Shown piece by piece: positions 4,212 through 8,824 of a stretch of 8,824 nucleotides of DNA (the first letter of the stretch is position 1; every line of letters starts with the position of its first letter). Where the stretch lies: the NCBI GenBank assembly GCA_023136725.1, contig JAGLQR010000048.1:1-8824 (forward strand), in the 5' to 3' direction. The DNA comes from Candidatus Aminicenantota bacterium. Lineage in GTDB: Bacteria > Acidobacteriota > Aminicenantia > UBA2199. Both the position numbers and the translations under genes were made by a program. Under the pieces are notes generated by a model. The model searched no databases. It was given only the letters and a program-made list of their open reading frames with translations, and had not been told where the DNA came from.

Positions 4212-7011
4212 TTTTCAAAATTGTCCTTAGGACCTTCACAAAAGATATATTCCTGTCGGTATAAAAGAACAACGACTTCTCCATGATCATTTTAAAAAAC
4301 CTGTACATAGTAAGATCACGGTTGTTTTCATATAATTCGAGAATCGCACTAATTTCCGGAGATTTCATATTCAGTGCAATAAACCTTTTGGGATATCCTG
4401 TTTTTCTGAAGAATTTCCTGTATGAAATAATTGAAAGATCAATATCCCTGAAAGCATGCAGATCAAGGTTCCCGGCACTCAGGCATGACAAATCTTTCCA
4501 TGGGAGTTTTTCAAGGACCTTATTAACATCACCTATGAATCCTGTCGATAATTCAGATCCATTCACATTCTCAAGATCCAGTTCCAATCCCCTTATCCAA
4601 CCCAGATCGACTATTCCGTAAAACAATCTGATCAGTGAATGCTGAATACTATTATCGGAATCAATAATGATCTCATCCGATCTCTTCAGTTCATCCACAA
4701 GAGGATTTCCTGTCTTCCCGAGAAAAAGCTTCCGCTGTTTTAATAACCTGATCCCCTTTTTTATTGAAATATTCTTTCCTGAAATAGTTGTTATTATTTC
4801 CTGTTCGACTATGTCAAAATTATAGTTCCACAACTCCGGAGCAAGGAGATAACTTTTACCTATCTCAATAACATCGCGTCTGGCTTTCACTTTATTCCTC
4901 GGATTCAACTTCTCTTTTCTCTCTTTTTCTTTAGCCAGTTTTTCTCTATAAAAAAGAATTAACGGGAAAACAGAAAGGAGAAAAAGGAGCAGAAACATTT
5001 TGAGCAAAAGATATAATATCTTATCCCCTTTATCCACATTAGCATTTTTGTCAATATTTATAAAAGACAAACCTGAGCCCGGCCCTGTGTTATTACTCCT
5101 GATCTTCGAAAAAGCTGTTGCATCCGCAATTTTCCATCCATTTTCGTAATATTCAACCCAGGAGTGGAGTTGTGGTAAAACAAACCCTTTCTCACCTATA
5201 AGGCCGACTACAAGCTTTGATCTTACTCCCGATTTTCTGAGGATAAGGCAGAGTACACCATTTATTACATCACAATCACCTGCGCCAATCTCAAGAACCT
5301 TCTTAAGCCATTTATCATTCTTTCTGTAATTTTTATAGTATCCTGCAGTCCCATCTGATATATCATAATCTACCAGCATATTTACAAGCCTGATCGATTT
5401 CGATATTTTATTTTCCATATTCTGATAGAACAATTCACTGATCCTGGATTCAACCTCATCGGGAAATCTGACTTCTCCAGGAATATCCAGATATTTTTTC
5501 TGATATCCCGGATCATCTCTATCCTTTTGAATGGAGCAGCTATATTCAAGTGTTTTATTGTATCCGGGAATATTAACAATGACTTCTCCCGATACTGATT
5601 TTTTCAATTTTACTTTATTAACACCACTTATCCGGATACTTCCCTTATCTATTCTGTACCCGGAAGGATGAGGGAGGAAAACATCACCTCCATTTCTTAT
5701 ATAAATATTAATCCTGAAATTATCCTCGGATTCGACAGGCTCAGCCACCAGAGAGATATACCTTGGAGACCCATCCCAGATGAATCCTCTCACCCTGTCA
5801 AAATCCGGCGCAGTAAACATTTTCATCCATATGTTTTCATGAGGGGAATACCTTATATCAGCTATCACACCTTCACCCAGTTTATCAACGGTTGCACTAT
5901 ACTGCCTGTAGCCCTCAACATTAACTACATCAGGTGTGATTACTTCCCCGCCCTTTGCAGGCAGGAATTTATTCAATAAAAATATTTCAAGCGGGATCAC
6001 GAGTATAAGGACGGCCATAATTATTTTCCAATATGAAGAAGTTATATCCTTATAAATCTTCCTTAATCCGTACCATACTTTTTTTTTTCTGGTTCTGGGA
6101 TATGCATGATCCGAACATATCTGAACAAGATCATTCAAAGCCTTTCGTGAACTTTTTAATACATCCCGGAGGGAATTATCATCAATTAATTCCCTCCTTG
6201 ACATATTAACCCTGAGATTTCGACCGTTAATATGGAAAACAGGAGCTATCCCGCTTTTCATATAATCGCTTTTATCCTTACCCTCATTGTTTACAAGTGA
6301 TAATTCATCCAGTGTTGAACCTTCCCATGCGGGTATTCCCCCGGTAAGCAAGCTGACCTTCGGAACATCACCCAACCCGACTACACCTTCGAAATTACGG
6401 CCTCCGTATTTTAAAGATATTCCGTCATCATGTTTAAGACTTTCTGATATCAGTTTCCCCCTGAATATTACGTGAAGTAATTTACCTTTTTCTGCTTTCC
6501 TGTCAATGAACCTGCAATACCTTCTGACACCTGCCTCAAGCTCCATGCAAAATGATTCATGATCAGAATAGACCCTTTTCCTTATCAATGTAACCCGGGT
6601 GCCAAATTTTCCGAGTTTACACTCTGCACTTCTATGGTTTAAGTTGCCATCAAGAATTACTGCCCACTTATCCTCCTCTTCAGAGTAGGATTCGACCATT
6701 ATCTCATCAGGTTCAAATTTCATAATAGTCCAGAATCCGACCCCGTACATTCCCACAGATGTTCTTTCTTTGAACTTACTTGATGAATAGAGTCTGAAAA
6801 GATACTTCTCTGCTTCCCTGTAGGTCATCCCTTTTCCGTTATCCGAGAAGATTATTACTTCATTATCAGAACCGTGGCCACCGGGATCAATTTTAATTTC
6901 AAGTGCACCTGAATCACGGCTGTTCTGTGCAAGTTCCCTCAGGAAGACCCAGGGATCATCAATATATCCCTTTTGACTATCCCTGATACTATCAAGGTAA
7001 AAATTGCTCAT
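4204..7011 (-). CDS. Membrane fusion protein: cytoplasmic GHKL ATPase, two TM segments, extracytoplasmic transglutaminase-like domain
   Basis: This encodes 935 residues. (a) Residues 1-300 are an Hsp90-like GHKL ATPase with intact motifs: RELAQN (E26, N30), DNGKGM at 57-62, and GMYGVGF at 87-93. RVNMSRREL at 267-275 resembles the Hsp90 middle-domain N-x-S-R-E segment, whose Arg touches the ATP gamma-phosphate. (b) A basic stretch (RTRKKK, 306-311) precedes TM1 at about 328-347. (c) Residues 350-664 are predicted to lie outside the membrane. At 577-632 they form a transglutaminase-like core with the full triad: Cys580 in GAGDCD, His616 in QLHSWVE and Asp630 in WKIADAT. (d) TM2 spans about 665-688 and is followed by a very basic segment (690-712), supporting an N-in/C-in topology. 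(e) Residues 713-935 are an unrecognised cytoplasmic domain. The ATG directly follows the TGA of the LiaF-like gene with no good Shine-Dalgarno, and the 3' end overlaps the next GHKL gene. I infer ATP-dependent control of a peptidase, cross-linking or structural domain outside the membrane. Confidence 0.85.
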   Translation of the reverse strand: MSNFYLDSIRDSQKGYIDDPWVFLRELAQNSRDSGALEIKIDPGGHGSDNEVIIFSDNGKGMTYREAEKYLFRLYSSSKFKERTSVGMYGVGFWTIMKFEPDEIMVESYSEEEDKWAVILDGNLNHRSAECKLGKFGTRVTLIRKRVYSDHESFCMELEAGVRRYCRFIDRKAEKGKLLHVIFRGKLISESLKHDDGISLKYGGRNFEGVVGLGDVPKVSLLTGGIPAWEGSTLDELSLVNNEGKDKSDYMKSGIAPVFHINGRNLRVNMSRRELIDDNSLRDVLKSSRKALNDLVQICSDHAYPRTRKKKVWYGLRKIYKDITSSYWKIIMAVLILVIPLEIFLLNKFLPAKGGEVITPDVVNVEGYRQYSATVDKLGEGVIADIRYSPHENIWMKMFTAPDFDRVRGFIWDGSPRYISLVAEPVESEDNFRINIYIRNGGDVFLPHPSGYRIDKGSIRISGVNKVKLKKSVSGEVIVNIPGYNKTLEYSCSIQKDRDDPGYQKKYLDIPGEVRFPDEVESRISELFYQNMENKISKSIRLVNMLVDYDISDGTAGYYKNYRKNDKWLKKVLEIGAGDCDVINGVLCLILRKSGVRSKLVVGLIGEKGFVLPQLHSWVEYYENGWKIADATAFSKIRSNNTGPGSGLSFINIDKNANVDKGDKILYLLLKMFLLLFLLSVFPLILFYREKLAKEKERKEKLNPRNKVKARRDVIEIGKSYLLAPELWNYNFDIVEQEIITTISGKNISIKKGIRLLKQRKLFLGKTGNPLVDELKRSDEIIIDSDNSIQHSLIRLFYGIVDLGWIRGLELDLENVNGSELSTGFIGDVNKVLEKLPWKDLSCLSAGNLDLHAFRDIDLSIISYRKFFRKTGYPKRFIALNMKSPEISAILELYENNRDLTMYRFFKMIMEKSLFFYTDRNISFVKVLRTILKNG

Positions 7012-7701
7012 TCAGTTCTTTATTTCCACCCCGCCGAAGATAGCTGTGGCACTAATTATTAAAGGCTCTCCATCTCCGGGATTCTCACTTTTACATTTGT
7101 TCCCGACACCTCCGAAAAGTGCAGTTGAATTCAATTCGATATTCCATTCATCAGGAAGCCTGACTTCTACTCCGCCGAACAAAGCTATAAGATCAAGCGA
7201 TGCTCCGTCGGGGCTGATCTTTGCATTTCTCAGGTCGATCTCTGCACCGCCGAATAATGCTGTTATATTTCCTCCCCGGAAAGATTTTGATGATACTTTT
7301 CTTTCAAACCCTGAGAATAGTGCTAATCCTGAAATATAATTATCTTTATCTACAGAGTCTTTCACACGCTTAATTTTTTTCCCGTTCCCTTTGAGAAGTG
7401 AAAGTCCTATAACAATAAGAATTGCCGGCCAGAATCTTTTTATATGATCCCATTCAATGATATGATTGGTTGTCAGAAGGAAAATTACACCGAGCAAAAT
7501 CAGGAACCATCCCGGAAATGAAAAAATATCTCTATGATTTGAAATATTCAGTAATCCGACAGCTATAAGAATAAGGGGCCACCACTCTCTCAGGCTGATG
7601 TCAATATGCCCCAGGTTCCTCAAAACCCAGATAACACCGATAAATATAAAAACAGAACCTGTCAGAATAGATCCGCTGGAATATTTATTTTTCCTGTTCA
7701 T
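7012..7701 (-). CDS. LiaF-like membrane protein (LiaI/LiaF TM region plus LiaF C-terminal beta domain)
   Basis: This encodes 229 residues. The N-terminal half contains four hydrophobic helices at about 11-28, 40-53, 63-78 and 89-104, arranged as two similar halves. Each half has a G-x-x-F-I-x-x-G-V-I type helix followed by W-P-x-I-L-I-x-x-G-L. This is the pattern of the LiaI-LiaF-like TM region. After a basic linker (KGNGKKIKRVK, 104-114) comes a C-terminal domain of repeated beta strands with an A-L/I-F-G-G signature: ALFSGF (127), ALFGGAEID (148), ALFGGVEVR (173), ALFGGVGNK (194) and AIFGGVEIKN at the end. LiaF proteins regulate the cell-envelope stress kinase LiaS in Firmicutes; in other bacteria the family is widespread and mostly uncharacterised. 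It lies 13 bases after the acyl-CoA dehydrogenase stop, with GGTGAT about 5 bases before its ATG. Its TGA abuts the ATG of the GHKL-transglutaminase gene, which suggests the two products work together. Confidence 0.85.
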   Translation of the reverse strand: MNRKNKYSSGSILTGSVFIFIGVIWVLRNLGHIDISLREWWPLILIAVGLLNISNHRDIFSFPGWFLILLGVIFLLTTNHIIEWDHIKRFWPAILIVIGLSLLKGNGKKIKRVKDSVDKDNYISGLALFSGFERKVSSKSFRGGNITALFGGAEIDLRNAKISPDGASLDLIALFGGVEVRLPDEWNIELNSTALFGGVGNKCKSENPGDGEPLIISATAIFGGVEIKN

Positions 7702-7714
7702 TTCAGATCACCAT

Positions 7715-8824
7715 TTATTTAAGAAGTTTCGATGCAATAACAATCCTCTGTATCTGGTTCGTCCCTTCATATATCTGCGTAACCTTTGCATCCCTCATCA
7801 TCTTCTCAACCGGATATTCCTTCATATAACCATACCCGCCGAATATCTGAACTGCATCTGTAGTAACCTGCATCGCCATATCGGTTGCAAAAAGTTTTGC
7901 CATTGCGGAACCGGCGGTCAGGTTCTTTTCACCTGAATCAACATTTCGGGAAGCCTGATAGATCAGAGATCTCGCTGCTTCAATTGATGTGCCCATGTCA
8001 GCAAGCATGAATTGTATTCCCTGGAATTCACTTATACTCTTTCCGAATTGTTCCCTCATTTTTGAATAACTGATTGATTCATCGAGTGCTGCCTGAGCAA
8101 TACCCAGAGCCTGAGCACCTATTCCGATCCTGCTTCTGTCAAGCAGGCCCAATGCAATATAGAATCCCTGCCCCAGTTCTCCAAGGATATTCGCCTCAGG
8201 GACTTCGCACTCATCAAAGATCAATTCATTCGTTACCGAAGATCTGATCCCCATTTTATCCTCTTTCTTCCCTACCGAGAAACCGGGAGTTCCTTTATCG
8301 ACTATAAAAGCTGTGAGCCCTTTATACCCTTTATCCGGATCTGTATTAGCTATAACGAGACATATATCTGCGATCTCCCCGCTTGTAATAAACTGCTTTG
8401 TCCCGTTTATCACATATCCCCCGTTCTTCTTCACTGCTCTTGTCTTGATGGCAGCAGCATCAGAACCTGCTCCGGGTTCGGTCAATGCAAATGCAGTGAA
8501 CAATTTTCCGTCTGCTATACCGGGGAGATATTTTTTCTTCTGCTCTTCATTTCCATAAAGTACTATTCCCTTGGAAGTTATCGTGTGAGCGGCAAATGTG
8601 ACACCGATACCGCCGTCACCTCTGGAAAGTTCTTCTATTCCAAGTGTTGAGACCATAATAGAATCACTCATACCTCCATATTCTTCAGGGATCATTATTC
8701 TGAAAAAATCCTGGGCTGCCATCTCTTTGAAAAGCTCTTCAGGGAATACATCCTTCTCATCAAGCTCGCTTCTGAGAGGAATTATCCTCTTGTCCACATA
8801 TTCTGAGAAGAGGCTTTTAACCAT
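7715..8824 (-). CDS. Short-chain (butyryl-type) acyl-CoA dehydrogenase, N-terminus cut by window edge
   Basis: At least 369 residues are present. This is a flavoenzyme that oxidises acyl-CoA to trans-2-enoyl-CoA and passes electrons to electron-transfer flavoprotein, in the cytoplasm. Visible landmarks are IPEEYGG (45-51); the flavin/substrate segment FALTEPGAGSD (112-122); FITSGEIAD (145-153); KKEDKMGIRSS (186-196); the FAD-contacting QIFGGYGYMKEYP (326-338); and IYEGTNQIQR (351-360), whose Glu353 occupies the catalytic-base position of short- and medium-chain enzymes. The sequence follows mammalian SCAD closely in motif order and spacing. The ATG at 8824-8822 is the last codon in the window and aligns with an internal Met of the first helix. 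Relatives have about 8-12 residues before it, so the true start probably lies outside the window. No promoter is visible. The LiaF-like gene follows after 13 bases, suggesting co-transcription. Its product would be the substrate of a crotonase such as the one at the left edge. Confidence 0.92.
   Translation of the reverse strand: MVKSLFSEYVDKRIIPLRSELDEKDVFPEELFKEMAAQDFFRIMIPEEYGGMSDSIMVSTLGIEELSRGDGGIGVTFAAHTITSKGIVLYGNEEQKKKYLPGIADGKLFTAFALTEPGAGSDAAAIKTRAVKKNGGYVINGTKQFITSGEIADICLVIANTDPDKGYKGLTAFIVDKGTPGFSVGKKEDKMGIRSSVTNELIFDECEVPEANILGELGQGFYIALGLLDRSRIGIGAQALGIAQAALDESISYSKMREQFGKSISEFQGIQFMLADMGTSIEAARSLIYQASRNVDSGEKNLTAGSAMAKLFATDMAMQVTTDAVQIFGGYGYMKEYPVEKMMRDAKVTQIYEGTNQIQRIVIASKLLK

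Noticed and set aside
4223..4233. GTCCT-T-AGGAC inverted repeat near the GHKL gene junction
   Set aside because: It has only 5-base arms with a 1-base centre and lies inside coding sequence; it is likely chance, and its AGGAC is too far (11 bases) from the next ATG to be a normal ribosome binding site.
4283..4621. Plus-strand frame of 112 codons antisense to the end of the 935-residue gene
   Set aside because: It is antisense to a long coding frame, with no ribosome binding site or family pattern.
5382..5579. Minus-strand 65-codon frame inside the GHKL-transglutaminase gene
   Set aside because: It overlaps, in another frame, a continuous coding region with clear domain content, and shows no recognisable motif.
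4204..7011. Sensor histidine kinase or classic TgpA/MoxR system as the identity of the large protein
   Set aside because: No phospho-acceptor His helix is seen, and the lid segment GMYGVGF is Hsp90/MORC-like. There is no P-loop AAA ATPase, DUF58 or DUF4129-like region in the window.
7004..7339. Plus-strand frame of 111 codons antisense to the LiaF-like gene
   Set aside because: Its Pro/Ser-rich repeats (P-P-K/N-x-A-V) are just the reverse reading of the ALFGG repeats on the real coding strand.
1..8824. Mobile element, CRISPR array or phage defence island
   Set aside because: I saw no transposase, integrase, terminal inverted repeats, regularly spaced repeats, nuclease motifs or tRNA attachment site. 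GHKL proteins occur in some defence systems, but nothing else here supports that reading.

Overview
The window is AT-rich, tightly packed bacterial DNA from what is probably a diderm (Gram-negative-type) organism. A predicted outer-membrane DUF3943 protein with a signal peptide and C-terminal Phe sits beside a lipoprotein with an InlB-repeat-like domain. Fragments of short-chain fatty-acid (beta-oxidation or butyrate-type) enzymes lie at both edges. No rRNA, tRNA, CRISPR array, transposase or phage gene is visible. The lipoprotein style recalls Aminicenantes/Acidobacteria-like lineages, but this is only an impression and I do not assign a phylum.

Layout from left to right. (1) The 5' end of an enoyl-CoA hydratase (crotonase) gene on the minus strand, with a near-consensus promoter and a strong ribosome binding site. 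(2) A small minus-strand lipoprotein gene with its own promoter. (3) A divergent intergenic region holding promoter elements for both sides and a small inverted repeat. (4) A plus-strand DUF3943 envelope protein, probably starting at a TTG codon at 1014. (5) A minus-strand gene block, transcribed from right to left: acyl-CoA dehydrogenase (cut by the right edge), a LiaF-like membrane protein, a very unusual 935-residue protein with a cytoplasmic Hsp90-like GHKL ATPase, two membrane segments and an extracytoplasmic transglutaminase-like domain, and a second, soluble GHKL-type protein whose nucleotide-binding Asn position is Thr.

The last three genes are tied together by a TGA/ATG abutment and an 8-base start/stop overlap, so they look translationally coupled. 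I read them as one functional module. A LiaF-family membrane protein would sense or regulate, and a transmembrane protein would link cytoplasmic ATP binding to a transglutaminase or protease-like activity outside the membrane. A soluble GHKL paralogue would act as partner or regulator. In classical LiaFSR systems, LiaF controls a histidine kinase whose ATPase domain also belongs to the GHKL superfamily. Here no kinase or response regulator is visible and an Hsp90/MORC-like GHKL protein takes that place. This module is the best candidate for an undescribed system in the window; its function is inference only.

The metabolic genes at the edges look like ordinary fatty-acid metabolism. The 13-base gap between the acyl-CoA dehydrogenase and the LiaF-like gene suggests read-through, not a shared pathway.
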